From Gilliamella sp. App6-5 (GTDB lineage: Bacteria; Pseudomonadota; Gammaproteobacteria; Enterobacterales; Orbaceae), in contig NZ_LZGT01000041.1 in assembly GCF_001690525.1 (NCBI RefSeq), forward strand, positions 62,001 through 126,000: a stretch of 64,000 bases of DNA, given 5' to 3'. How positions within the stretch are numbered: position 1 is the first letter of the stretch; every line of letters starts with the position of its first letter. The notes beneath the pieces were generated by a model that saw only the letters and a list, made by a program, of their open reading frames with translations, searched no databases and was not told the DNA's origin. Positions 9,259-17,311 of this stretch are shown here, piece by piece. The position numbers were made by a program, and so were the translations under genes.

Positions 9259-9805
9259 TTTTGATGATTTCGGTTATATGATATTTAATCTGTTTGTTTT
9301 TTCTTAATTCAGCAGTGACTGATAGACTTATGGCATTGGGTAGCTGTTTTATTGTAAAGTCGGTGATTTTAATTTCTTTTGAATCGAACAAGTTTTCCCA
9401 TTTGCCGTCAACACAATCTATTGATCCTGTTCTATAAGCTATGTTGTTTTTTTTATAGCGATAAGTAAAAATATCAGACGCCATGGGGTTAAATTTGTCC
9501 CAGACCCAAGAATTGCGAATTTCACTATCATACCGAACAATAATGCATTGAGACTGTTTATCGATTTCAATCGCTTTAGCGGTCATTTTGTTTGGATTAT
9601 TAGCAATAAAACCTGCTCGTTTGATGTCCTTCTTCATGCCAGCTAATCCAAGTTCGATAGCCTGTTGCAAACGTGTTTTTTGATAATATTGCATGATACT
9701 GGTTTGTAATTGAATGTAAAAAGAGGTCATGCCTATAAAAATTAGGCTGGATAATATCATGCTAATCAGCATTTCAAATAAGGAATATCCAGATGCTTTT
9801 AACAT
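9242..9805 (-). CDS. ppdB: Prepilin-type protein, PpdB-like (PilW/PulJ type)
   Basis: The 187-residue protein has leader MLKASG and then YSLFEMLISMILSSLIFIGM, a type III prepilin sequence with Tyr rather than Phe at +1 and Glu at +5. The block LGLAGMKKDIKRAGFIAN is typical of PpdB/PilW minor pilins. It overlaps ppdA by 7 bases and ygdB by 17. Together with PpdA, YgdB and PpdC it should form the tip complex that initiates pilus or pseudopilus polymerisation. Confidence 0.85.
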   Translation of the reverse strand: MLKASGYSLFEMLISMILSSLIFIGMTSFYIQLQTSIMQYYQKTRLQQAIELGLAGMKKDIKRAGFIANNPNKMTAKAIEIDKQSQCIIVRYDSEIRNSWVWDKFNPMASDIFTYRYKKNNIAYRTGSIDCVDGKWENLFDSKEIKITDFTIKQLPNAISLSVTAELRKNKQIKYHITEIIKNENRF

Positions 9806-10275
9806 GGTGGTAAACCTGTTATATAGCTGTTTTCCGCACAGAATCGAATGCGTCCAAGTAAAGAAACAAAAATTCTGCTGGTACCTATTTTATTTTTTAA
9901 TTGAAAAGACATTGTTTGCGCCATATTGCGACGTCCTAAGATAAAAGCATTTTTGTTGTTTGATAATTCACTAATTTCAACGGAATTATCTGGTTTCATA
10001 AAATAAAGCACGCCTTCACTGCACGAGCAGGGTTTTTCATCGTGAGTAATGGTAATGCACCAAGGTGATGTAAATTGGTGAATAATGTAATTTTCGTTTT
10101 TACTGGATGCTTTTATTTGAACTTCATATATAAAATAAGCTAATTGTTTGGTAGTGGATACCAATTCGTTGCGAAGTTGCTGTTCTTTCCAATGCCCTAT
10201 GCCAATTGAGACCAAAATGGCACTAATACAAATGGTTATTAATAACTCCAGTAATGAAAATCCCCAATCTTGCAT
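9799..10275 (-). CDS. ppdA: Prepilin-type protein, PpdA/GspH-like
   Basis: The 158-residue protein has a very short leader MQDWG followed by FSLLELLITICISAILVSIG, a canonical prepilin cleavage and assembly motif. The remainder resembles the GspH/FimT group (ISELSNNKNAFILGRR; a Cys pair near the C-terminus). It is the first gene of ppdA-ppdB-ygdB-ppdC, the same order as in enterobacteria, where the cluster precedes recC. Here it is followed by convergent ybfF instead, so the cluster has been separated from recBCD. Confidence 0.8.
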   Translation of the reverse strand: MQDWGFSLLELLITICISAILVSIGIGHWKEQQLRNELVSTTKQLAYFIYEVQIKASSKNENYIIHQFTSPWCITITHDEKPCSCSEGVLYFMKPDNSVEISELSNNKNAFILGRRNMAQTMSFQLKNKIGTSRIFVSLLGRIRFCAENSYITGLPPC

Positions 10276-10633
10276 AATATTGTCTTTTTAATATTGTGAT
10301 AGAGCTAGTGTAGCTTTGAATAAAATAATGGGGTACTTAGTAATCTTAATTTGTGACTTACTCTCCAAATAAATTGTATTTTTTTATTTTAAATAAAAAG
10401 CTTGATAAAAGGTTAATCCAAAATCATTTAGTTAGAAAGTTGTTTTTATTTGATTTCTTATTTGGTGTTTTTTGTTTTTTCGTAAGCGCTAATCATCATA
10501 ATAATAAAGAACGGTGGGGAATGTGTAGATTTAGATGATCTTATTAAACCACTTAAAAAGCAAAGCGGATTATATTATACTGTTTATCCATTTATTATTT
10601 GCTAACGGATTTATAAGTTAAAGGAAACTTGAG
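10276..10633. other. Intergenic region between ppdA and dapD
   Basis: These 358 bases separate two divergently transcribed units and should carry both promoters. A TATACT hexamer near 10579 could be the dapD -10, and an AAGGAAACTTGAG ribosome site precedes the dapD ATG. A 61-codon open frame from a GTG at 10353 has low-complexity, AT-driven composition and no ribosome site; I do not call it a gene. Confidence 0.5.
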
Positions 10634-11458
10634 ATGCAACAATTACAAACTATTATTGAAGCAGCATTTGAACGTCGTGCTGAAATTACACCATCAAATG
10701 TAGATACGGTTACACGTGATGCGATTAACCAATGTATCGCCTTATTAGATAGCGGTAAAATGCGTGTCGCAGAAAAAATCAATGGCGATTGGGTGACTCA
10801 CCAATGGTTGAAAAAAGCTGTTTTGCTCTCTTTCCGTATTAACGAAAACCAACTGATCGATGGCGGACCGACCAATTATTATGACAAAGTGCCATTAAAA
10901 TTTGCTGAATATGATGAAGCAAGATTCCAACAAGAAGGTTTCCGTGTTGTTCCGTCAGCTATTGCGCGTAAAGGTGCCTATGTTGCTCGTAATACCGTAT
11001 TAATGCCATCTTATGTCAATATTGGTGCTTATGTTGATGAGGGTACTATGGTTGATACATGGGTAACTGTTGGTTCTTGTGCACAAATTGGTAAAAATGT
11101 CCACCTATCGGGGGGAGTGGGTATTGGTGGTGTTTTAGAGCCATTACAAGCTAATCCAACCATCATTGAAGATAACTGTTTTATTGGTGCGCGTAGCGAA
11201 ATTGTTGAAGGTGTGATTGTTGAAGAAGGTAGCGTCATTTCAATGGGCGTATTTATTGGTCAAAGCACTAAAATTTACGATAGAGCGACAGGCGAAGTGC
11301 ATTATGGTCGTGTGCCTGCTGGTTCCGTTGTCGTTTCTGGTAATTTACCAACTAAAGATGGTAAATATAGTTTGTATTGTGCAGTCATTGTTAAAAAAGT
11401 AGATGCCAAAACGTTAGGTAAAGTGGGTATTAACGAATTACTTCGAACGATTGATTAA
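10634..11458 (+). CDS. dapD: 2,3,4,5-tetrahydropyridine-2,6-dicarboxylate N-succinyltransferase
   Basis: DapD transfers succinyl from succinyl-CoA to tetrahydrodipicolinate in the succinylase branch of lysine and diaminopimelate synthesis. At 274 residues it has exactly the E. coli length and is nearly collinear: [20 protein letters not shown] at the start, the left-handed beta-helix hexapeptide region ([61 protein letters not shown]) and the C-terminus [12 protein letters not shown]. It is monocistronic, with a stem-loop 27 bases after the stop. Confidence 0.97.
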   Translation: MQQLQTIIEAAFERRAEITPSNVDTVTRDAINQCIALLDSGKMRVAEKINGDWVTHQWLKKAVLLSFRINENQLIDGGPTNYYDKVPLKFAEYDEARFQQEGFRVVPSAIARKGAYVARNTVLMPSYVNIGAYVDEGTMVDTWVTVGSCAQIGKNVHLSGGVGIGGVLEPLQANPTIIEDNCFIGARSEIVEGVIVEEGSVISMGVFIGQSTKIYDRATGEVHYGRVPAGSVVVSGNLPTKDGKYSLYCAVIVKKVDAKTLGKVGINELLRTID

Positions 11459-11484
11459 TTGCAATCCATAAGTATAAATTTAAA

Positions 11485-11507
11485 TGCTGCCTAAATTATT
11501 AGGCAGC
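11485..11507 (+). terminator. Stem-loop after dapD
   Basis: A perfect stem GCTGCCTAA/TTAGGCAGC with loop ATTA, extendable by one T-A pair, lies 27 bases after dapD. It lacks a clear U-tract, so it may need Rho or act only as a 3'-end stabiliser. Confidence 0.5.
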
Positions 11508-11571
11508 AAATGCAACCCACTTGTCTTAGTAAATTTATTTATGTTTTATAACCATTAGAAGAGGAAAATTT

Positions 11572-12063
11572 ATGCCTTCTTTTGATATCGTGTCAGAAAT
11601 CCAAATGCCTGAAGTTAAAAATGGTGTTGAAAATGCAACTCGAGAGCTAACAACCCGTTGGGATTTTAAAAATGTTGAAGCATCGTTTGAATTAAATGAA
11701 AAAAATGAAACGATTAAAGCAACCAGCCAATCTGATTTCCAAGTGCAACAATTACTTGATATCCTACGTGATAAGTTAGCCAAACGTGGTATTGATGGTG
11801 GTGCACTTGAGATCCCTGAAGAAATGGAGCATAGCGGTAAACTTTATAGTGTTACGGTTAAACTTAAGCAGGGTATTGATAAAGAGTTAGCTAAAAAAAT
11901 TGTAAAAGCGATCAAAGACAGCAAAATTAAAGTGCAAGCTCAAGTGCAAGGTGAACAAGTTCGAGTTACAGGTAAGTCACGCGATGATTTACAAGCAACG
12001 ATGGCGTTAGTTAAAAATGGCGAATTTGGTCAACCGTTTCAGTTTACTAATTTTAGAGACTAA
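11572..12063 (+). CDS. yajQ: Nucleotide-binding protein YajQ (UPF0234)
   Basis: The 163-residue protein [22 protein letters not shown]... has the E. coli length and the family blocks [93 protein letters not shown] and [11 protein letters not shown] at the end. Family members bind nucleotides and, in Xanthomonas, cyclic di-GMP; the role here is not known. GAGGAAAA precedes the ATG at good spacing. The gene is followed by its own hairpin. Confidence 0.96.
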   Translation: MPSFDIVSEIQMPEVKNGVENATRELTTRWDFKNVEASFELNEKNETIKATSQSDFQVQQLLDILRDKLAKRGIDGGALEIPEEMEHSGKLYSVTVKLKQGIDKELAKKIVKAIKDSKIKVQAQVQGEQVRVTGKSRDDLQATMALVKNGEFGQPFQFTNFRD

Positions 12064-12077
12064 TCATTATTGAATGG

Positions 12078-12103
12078 ATATTGCCGCTAAATGTCGGCAA
12101 TAT
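12078..12103 (+). terminator. Stem-loop after yajQ
   Basis: ATATTGCCG and CGGCAATAT form a 9-bp stem with an 8-base loop, 15 bases after the yajQ stop. The following sequence TATCCCTTT is only weakly U-rich. It is the probable transcript end. Confidence 0.55.
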
Positions 12104-12289
12104 TATCCCTTTAACAATTATAATTTATCTTTAATAAGAAGTTTCAGAAACATCTATATTTGGGTATGGGTGTTTACCGAACAACAGCTATGCTGCCTTA
12201 AATGTAAGTAGCGTAAAGAATGAGATTTTTTTTTATGAATACGTTATGCTATTTACTTGTCTATCCTCTTAATTATAACAATATTTATT

Positions 12290-14638
12290 ATGATAAAAAA
12301 ATTAGCGCTATTTTTATTTTTTCTTGTCTTTTCTGGGTACTTGTTTGCACAAAATCCTAATATCAAAATAAAAAAAGAAAAGGAAGTTCAAAACGTTAAC
12401 GACATTAAGGATGTCAAAGATGCTAAAAACGTAAAGGATGAAAAGCAAGCCTTTATTGATAATCTATTATCAAAAATGACGCTCCAAGAAAAAGCGGGGC
12501 AATTACGTTTGATTAGCGTTGGCGGTGATCTAACATTAGATAAAGTGCTTGATCAAATCGAAGCAGGTGAAATTGGTGGTATTTTTAATACAGTTGTCGA
12601 ACCTGATCTTTTTCAAATGCAAGAACGTGCTTTAAAATCTCCCAATAAAATCCCACTGTTTTTTGGCTTTGATATCATTCATGGTCATCGCACTGTATTT
12701 CCGATTAATTTAGGTATTGCATCAACTTGGGATCGTGGTGCGATAGCAAAAGCGGCTGAAGTGTCAGCTAACGAAGCGACTTCGGATGGATTAAATATCA
12801 CTTGGGCTCCTATGGTTGATATTACACGCGATCCAAGATGGGGGCGAGTGTCAGAAGGATTTGGTGAAGATCCTTATTTAACATCAGAAGCTGGACGCAT
12901 TTTTGTTCAAAAGATGCAAAAGCAATCGCTTGCCGATAAAAAATCATTGGTTACTGCTGTAAAACATTTTGCGCTTTATGGTGCGGTTGAAGGTGGGCGT
13001 GAATATAACAGTACCGATATGAGCGAACGTAAAATGTTTCAAGAATATCTTGTGCCTTATAAAGCGGCAATTGATAGCGGAAGTCGTGCAGTCATGGTTT
13101 CACTTGTGAGCGTTAATGGAATTCCTGCAACTGCTAATCATTGGTTATTAACCGAAGTGTTACGCAATCAGTGGCATTTTGATGGCGTTGTGGTCAGTGA
13201 TCATGGTGCTATTCGTGAGCTGATTAATCATGGAGTGGCGAGTGATCCGAAAGATGCTGTTCGAGTTGCCATTAAAGCCGGCATTGATATGAGTATGAAT
13301 GATGAATATTTCTTGCAATTTTTGCCTGAATTGGTTAAAGAAGGTGCTATTACAGAAGATGAAGTCAATCAAGCATGTCGCCGTATTTTGGAGCTTAAAT
13401 ATGATATGGGGTTATTTAGTGATCCTAATCGTAATTTAGACCCAAAATTAGATATTGATACAATGTTTGCTGATAATCGATTGCATCGTGAAGAAGCCCG
13501 TGATGTGGCACGCCGTAGTATTGTGCTATTAAAAAATGAAAATGGGATTTTACCTCTAGCTAAAAATAAGAAAATTGCGGTGATTGGTCCATTGGCTGAT
13601 TCCAAACGTGATATTTTAGGCAGTTGGTCGGGTGCTGGACGCGCTAATTTGGCGGTAACGCCATTAGAAGGTATTAAAAGCGCAGTTAAGAATTCAAAAT
13701 TGGTTAATTACGCCTTTGGTGCCAACCTTTCTGATGATGCAAATTTATATCGATTTTTAAATTTGTATGGCGAAACAGCTAAGTTTGATAATAGACCTGC
13801 GGATAAAATGATTGCTGAGGCGGTTAAAATAGCCAAAAAATCTGATGTTGTCATTGCGTTTGTTGGCGAGGCCGAAGGTATGGCTCATGAATCATCAAGC
13901 CGAACTGATCTTTCTTTACCTGCAAGTCAAAAACGCTTGCTTAAAGCGCTAAAAGCAACTGGTAAGCCTTTAGTTATTGCATTAATGAATGGTCGTCCAT
14001 TAACGTTATCTGAAGAATATGCTCAAGCCGATGCTATGCTTGAAACTTGGTTTTTAGGCACTGAGGGTGGCAATGCCATTGCCGATGTGTTATTCGGTCA
14101 GTATAACCCATCTGGTAAGTTGCCAATGTCTTTTCCTGATAATGTCGGTCAAATCCCTGTTTATTACAGCCATTTAAACACAGGGCGTCCACATGGGACT
14201 GAAAATATGGGTAAATATACGACCTCGTATTTTGATAGTCCAAACGAACCGTTATTTCCATTCGGTTTTGGTTTAAGTTATACCGACTTTGCGATGGATT
14301 TTTCTTTATCTAGTACTGAAATGAACAAAGAGGGTGAAATTGTTGTTACAGTTAATGTTGAAAATATTGGCAACAAAGAAGGCATGCAAACGGTTCAACT
14401 CTATTTGCAAGATGTGACCGCATCAGTTAGTCGTCCCGTTAAGGAATTGATTGGTTTTGAAAATATTACCTTAAAACCGCAATCAAAAGGCCAAGTAAAA
14501 TTTGTTATTAACTATGATATGTTAAAATTTTGGAATGACAAAATGCAGTACGTTGCAGAACCAGGTAAATTTAATGTGTTTATAGGTAGTGATTCTACCA
14601 CCCAAGATAAGCAAATGTTTACTTTGCTTGATAAATAA
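12290..14638 (+). CDS. bglX: Periplasmic beta-glucosidase, GH3 family
   Basis: BglX hydrolyses beta-linked glucosides in the periplasm. The frame opens at a TTG (12257), but ATG at 12290 gives a clean signal peptide MIKKLALFLFFLVFSGYLFAQ. The mature enzyme has the GH3 N-terminal barrel (LFFGFDIIHGHRTVFPINLG; WAPMVDITRDPRWGRVSEGFGEDPYL; VKHFALYGAVEGGREYN), the nucleophile Asp in GVVVSDHGAI, the C-terminal GH3 domain (SIVLLKNENGILPL; GEAEGMAHESSSRTDLSLP) and a fibronectin-III-like end. About 782 residues compares with 765 in E. coli; the excess is a Lys/Asn/Asp-rich linker after the signal peptide. It would let the cell use plant-derived beta-glucosides, fitting a sugar-fermenting gut bacterium. 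Confidence 0.94.
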   Translation: MIKKLALFLFFLVFSGYLFAQNPNIKIKKEKEVQNVNDIKDVKDAKNVKDEKQAFIDNLLSKMTLQEKAGQLRLISVGGDLTLDKVLDQIEAGEIGGIFNTVVEPDLFQMQERALKSPNKIPLFFGFDIIHGHRTVFPINLGIASTWDRGAIAKAAEVSANEATSDGLNITWAPMVDITRDPRWGRVSEGFGEDPYLTSEAGRIFVQKMQKQSLADKKSLVTAVKHFALYGAVEGGREYNSTDMSERKMFQEYLVPYKAAIDSGSRAVMVSLVSVNGIPATANHWLLTEVLRNQWHFDGVVVSDHGAIRELINHGVASDPKDAVRVAIKAGIDMSMNDEYFLQFLPELVKEGAITEDEVNQACRRILELKYDMGLFSDPNRNLDPKLDIDTMFADNRLHREEARDVARRSIVLLKNENGILPLAKNKKIAVIGPLADSKRDILGSWSGAGRANLAVTPLEGIKSAVKNSKLVNYAFGANLSDDANLYRFLNLYGETAKFDNRPADKMIAEAVKIAKKSDVVIAFVGEAEGMAHESSSRTDLSLPASQKRLLKALKATGKPLVIALMNGRPLTLSEEYAQADAMLETWFLGTEGGNAIADVLFGQYNPSGKLPMSFPDNVGQIPVYYSHLNTGRPHGTENMGKYTTSYFDSPNEPLFPFGFGLSYTDFAMDFSLSSTEMNKEGEIVVTVNVENIGNKEGMQTVQLYLQDVTASVSRPVKELIGFENITLKPQSKGQVKFVINYDMLKFWNDKMQYVAEPGKFNVFIGSDSTTQDKQMFTLLDK

Positions 14639-14650
14639 ATTTCTTATTTC

Positions 14651-14680
14651 CCGTCGACTTTTGTCGACGGTTGTGTTTCT
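14651..14680 (+). terminator. Terminator of bglX
   Basis: An 8-bp stem CCGTCGAC/GTCGACGG with loop TTTT, followed by TTGTGTTTCT, begins 12 bases after the bglX stop codon. Confidence 0.75.
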
Positions 14681-14750
14681 GTGGTCATTATTATGTTTGA
14701 ATTTGATCTTGTCCGACAGTTTCTGCAACAAATGTCTGTTTATTTAGTGA

Positions 14751-14903
14751 TTGCTTAGGAACTCTCGTGCTACTCATTCTGTTTTTGGTGATGAAGATGG
14801 AATTATATGTAATATGACAATAAAATATATAACCGAAGTGAAAAAAGAAAAAATTACCGATGAGTCTAATCATAATTGGAAAGTCATAGGCATTGAACCT
14901 TAA
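14751..14903 (+). pseudogene. Possible gene remnant or 50-codon ORF of unknown function
   Basis: The 343-base gap between bglX and yqfB contains a 50-codon frame opening at TTG 14751. It has balanced amino-acid use (HSVFGDEDGIICNMTIKY then ITEVKKEKITDES and HNWKVIGIEP) unlike the random AT-rich frames nearby. No ribosome site precedes the TTG, and an internal ATG at 14814 lacks one as well. I read it as a probable 3' remnant of a lost gene; an intact small protein is the alternative. No family is recognised. Confidence 0.25.
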
Positions 14904-14981
14904 TACTCATTATTCGTTAATTTATAATTATAAATAATCAGCTAATAAGTAAATCGGCTGATTTTACATAGGATAATTACT

Positions 14982-15290
14982 ATGCAAAATGATATTACTT
15001 TTTATCAACGTTTTAAGTCTGATATTTTAGCTGGTTTAAAAGTTATTACTATTCGTGATAAAAAAGAGTCACATTTTAAAGTAGGTGATAAGCTTCGTGT
15101 TGGCACTTTTGAAACTAACGAGTATTTTTGTACTATAAAAATAATCAGCGTTACCCCCATTACGCTTGAACAGTTAACGGAAGAACACGCAAAACAAGAG
15201 AACATGACGTTAAGCGATCTGAAAAAGGTGATTTGTGATATTTATCCGCATGAAGATCATTTTTTTGTGATTCGTTTTTTGCTGTTGTAG
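14982..15290 (+). CDS. yqfB: N4-acetylcytidine amidohydrolase, ASCH domain
   Basis: The 102-residue ASCH-domain enzyme is collinear with E. coli YqfB (103 residues), which hydrolyses free N4-acetylcytidine to cytidine and acetate. The start [17 protein letters not shown], the motif [24 protein letters not shown] and [18 protein letters not shown] are conserved. The residues corresponding to the E. coli catalytic set are Lys20, Thr23 and Glu73. It is monocistronic with a strong bidirectional terminator immediately behind. Confidence 0.93.
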   Translation: MQNDITFYQRFKSDILAGLKVITIRDKKESHFKVGDKLRVGTFETNEYFCTIKIISVTPITLEQLTEEHAKQENMTLSDLKKVICDIYPHEDHFFVIRFLLL

Positions 15291-15294
15291 TCAT

Positions 15295-15323
15295 AAAAAT
15301 ACGTGTTTTGAACACGTATTTTT
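15295..15323. terminator. Bidirectional terminator between yqfB and nfeD
   Basis: A perfect 13-bp stem, AAAAATACGTGTT with AACACGTATTTTT, has loop TTG. The A and T tracts flank it on both sides, so it serves yqfB on the plus strand and nfeD on the minus strand. Confidence 0.9.
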
Positions 15324-15361
15324 ATTCTTGATAAGAGCACAATAGCATTAATTCAATGTCA

Positions 15362-15832
15362 TTATCTATTCAAGGGCTGTACGTTTAAGATTAAACCGTC
15401 AACAGAGATAACTTCAACATGTTGACCGACGTTAAGATCTTGATCGCATCTTGCTGACCATGTTCCGTCTTTGATTTTTACACGGCCAGAACCATTAACA
15501 ATAGCATCAGTGACAACCGTTTTAATACCAATCAAATCTTGTTGTGGTTGATTAATTTCGCCTTTAGGTGATTTATCTTTTCCTTGTTTTTTAAGCCAAA
15601 GCCACCAAAGGTAAGCAGATGCAAGGGTTAGTATTGCAAATAAAATCCATAAAATTGGCCAAGAAAGCGGTAAAACACAAGCAATTAAACCTACAATAAT
15701 GGCTGCAATCCCACTCCAAAGTCCGTATCCACCAGTGCCTAGTAGTTCAGCAATTAGCAAAATTCCACCTAAAGCGATAAACACCCAATGAGGGGAGCTA
15801 TAAAAAGCCATAAAAAAATCAGTCATCATCAA
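15362..15832 (-). CDS. ybbK: NfeD-family membrane protein (YbbK-like)
   Basis: The 156-residue inner-membrane protein belongs to the short NfeD family: hydrophobic segments (WVFIALGGILLIAELLG; YGLWSGIAAIIVGLIACVLPL; ILWILFAILTLASAYLWWLWL) followed by a C-terminal OB-fold (DLIGIKTVVTDAIVNGSGRVKIKDGTWSARCDQDLNVGQHVEVISVDGLILNV). NfeD proteins partner with SPFH proteins, and qmcA is the upstream gene, as in E. coli ybbK-qmcA. About 100 bases separate the two genes here and contain a copy of the 42-nt dispersed repeat. Confidence 0.88.
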   Translation of the reverse strand: MMMTDFFMAFYSSPHWVFIALGGILLIAELLGTGGYGLWSGIAAIIVGLIACVLPLSWPILWILFAILTLASAYLWWLWLKKQGKDKSPKGEINQPQQDLIGIKTVVTDAIVNGSGRVKIKDGTWSARCDQDLNVGQHVEVISVDGLILNVQPLNR

Positions 15833-15860
15833 TTACCTTTAAAATCCATTCAGTAAAAAT

Positions 15861-15924
15861 CTTAAACATAGCGTTTATAGATTTTGTCAAAAAGTTTCAG
15901 GAAACACTATGTTTAAGTATAAAA
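15861..15924 (+). repeat. 42-nt intergenic repeat, copy A (with flanking inverted arms)
   Basis: Copy A of a dispersed element occupies 15883-15924: TTTGTCAAAAAGTTTCAGG, then GAAACACTATG, then TTTAAGTATAAAA. It also has an upstream arm CTTAAACATAG (15861-15871) that is the exact inverse of CTATGTTTAAG (15907-15917), so the RNA could fold into a long hairpin. It lies between qmcA and nfeD. Copies B, C and D are at 29474, 39023 and about 34926. Confidence 0.75.
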
Positions 15925-15933
15925 TTTGATTTT

Positions 15934-16842
15934 TTATTTTGTGTTTTTAATTAATTCAGCAATACCGCCAATGCTGCCCATTAAACTTGACGCATCAAGT
16001 GGCATCATAATCACTTTACTGTTATCAGATGAGCCAATTTGTTGTAGCGCTTCAGTGTATTTTTGCGCAACAAAATAGTTAATCGCATTAATATTACCCG
16101 CAGCAATAGCATCAGATACCATTTGAGTTGCTCTTGCTTCTGCTTCGGCAGCCCGTTCGCGCGCTTCTGCTTGTAAAAATGCAGCTTGTTTTTCACCTTC
16201 AGCTTTTAATATTTCAGATTGTTTTTCACCTTCTGAACGTAAAATTGCGGCTTGGCGAACACCTTCCGCCTCAAGAATTTCAGCACGTTTATTACGTTCA
16301 GCTTTCATTTGCGCATTCATTGCAGCAATTAATTCTGCTGGTGGGCGAACGTCTCGAATTTCGATACGCGTAATTTTAATTCCCCATGGGCTTGTTGCAT
16401 CATCGACAATATTTAGCAACTTTGAGTTAATATGATCACGTTGTGATAACATTTCATCCAATTCCATGCTACCCAAAACAGTACGGATATTAGTCATCAT
16501 TAAATTAATCACAGCACGCTCTAGTTGATTTACTTGATATGCCGCTCTTGCTGCTTCTTGTACTTGAATAAAACACACCGCATCAATTTGCACATTAGCA
16601 TTATCTTTTGAAATGACTTCTTGTGATGGAATATCAAGTACCTGTTCCATCATATTAATCTTACGGCCAACACCGTCCATAAATGGAATAATAATATTTA
16701 GACCAGGTTCAAGCGTATGCGTATATTTACCAAAACGCTCAATGGTATATTGGTAACCTTGAGGAACAATCGTAATGCCTTTTAAGACAGTAATTAAAGC
16801 AAGTAAGACAATAACACCAATGACGATATAAAATACAGGCAT
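15934..16842 (-). CDS. qmcA: SPFH-domain membrane protein QmcA (stomatin-like)
   Basis: The 302-residue protein (E. coli QmcA 305) has one N-terminal membrane helix ([20 protein letters not shown]), an SPFH/prohibitin domain ([83 protein letters not shown]) and a long Ala/Glu-rich coiled coil, then [12 protein letters not shown]. QmcA-type proteins form membrane microdomain scaffolds and interact with FtsH/HflKC-type quality control. It is probably cotranscribed with the NfeD gene. Confidence 0.94.
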   Translation of the reverse strand: MPVFYIVIGVIVLLALITVLKGITIVPQGYQYTIERFGKYTHTLEPGLNIIIPFMDGVGRKINMMEQVLDIPSQEVISKDNANVQIDAVCFIQVQEAARAAYQVNQLERAVINLMMTNIRTVLGSMELDEMLSQRDHINSKLLNIVDDATSPWGIKITRIEIRDVRPPAELIAAMNAQMKAERNKRAEILEAEGVRQAAILRSEGEKQSEILKAEGEKQAAFLQAEARERAAEAEARATQMVSDAIAAGNINAINYFVAQKYTEALQQIGSSDNSKVIMMPLDASSLMGSIGGIAELIKNTK

Positions 16843-17061
16843 AGTTTAATATCCTTATAAATATTTATAATGAAAATGTTTAGTTATTCTAAGCATAATT
16901 TCAATATTTGACTAGTTATAATTGATTTTTATAATAAAAATTATGATTATCTATTTCAGTAGGGGCCTATCTTCTTTTCAATTTAATTTGTTAGAGAATC
17001 ACGAATTATTGCTTCTTAAATGCGTGAATGCAAATTTGATAATTATTTATACAATATTTTC

Positions 17062-17095
17062 TTGACAATAAACTAATGAACTAGTTTAATAGTAC
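17062..17095 (+). promoter_or_regulatory. trp promoter overlapped by a TrpR-type operator
   Basis: The -35 is TTGACA (17062-17067) and the -10 is TTTAAT (17085-17090) with a 17-base spacer. The sequence GAACTAGTTTAATAGTAC (17078-17095) matches the E. coli trp operator GAACTAGTTAACTAGTAC at 16 of 18 positions and covers the -10, so tryptophan-bound TrpR should block initiation. Confidence 0.85.
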
Positions 17096-17123
17096 ATAAT
17101 TTGTGTTAAGCATATAAAAAATA

Positions 17124-17201
17124 ATGAAACGACAATACGTTCTAACTTACATTTGTCAAACCACTGTTTTTGGTTGGTGGCACATTACTTTTGGCGGGTG
17201 A
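17124..17201 (+). CDS. trpL: trp operon leader peptide
   Basis: A 25-codon reading frame starts about 25 bases after the expected transcription start: MKRQYVLTYICQTTVFGWWHITFGG. The tandem TGG codons at 18-19 are the tryptophan sensor. Stalling there under Trp starvation should free GCGGGT at 17194-17199 to pair with ACCCGC at 17230-17235 instead of letting the attenuator form. The peptide is longer than E. coli TrpL (14 residues). Confidence 0.85.
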   Translation: MKRQYVLTYICQTTVFGWWHITFGG

Positions 17202-17227
17202 TGTGATGACGTATTGTCTTTTCTTAT

Positions 17228-17252
17228 AAACCCGCTTAGTGCGGGTTTTTTG
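17228..17252 (+). terminator. trp attenuator
   Basis: An 8-bp stem AAACCCGC/GCGGGTTT with loop TTAGT, followed by TTTTG, lies 27 bases after the trpL stop. Its left arm can alternatively pair with the 3' end of trpL, which is the antiterminator arrangement. Confidence 0.88.
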
Positions 17253-17311
17253 TTTCCAGCAGGTCAAAGAATCGGTATGAATAAAAATTAAATATAGATA
17301 GAGAGCCAACA

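Noticed and set aside
10353-10538. 61-codon plus-strand frame between ppdA and dapD
   Set aside because: GTG start without a ribosome site, composition dominated by Phe/Leu/Lys/Asn as expected of AT-rich noncoding DNA, and it lies in a divergent promoter region.
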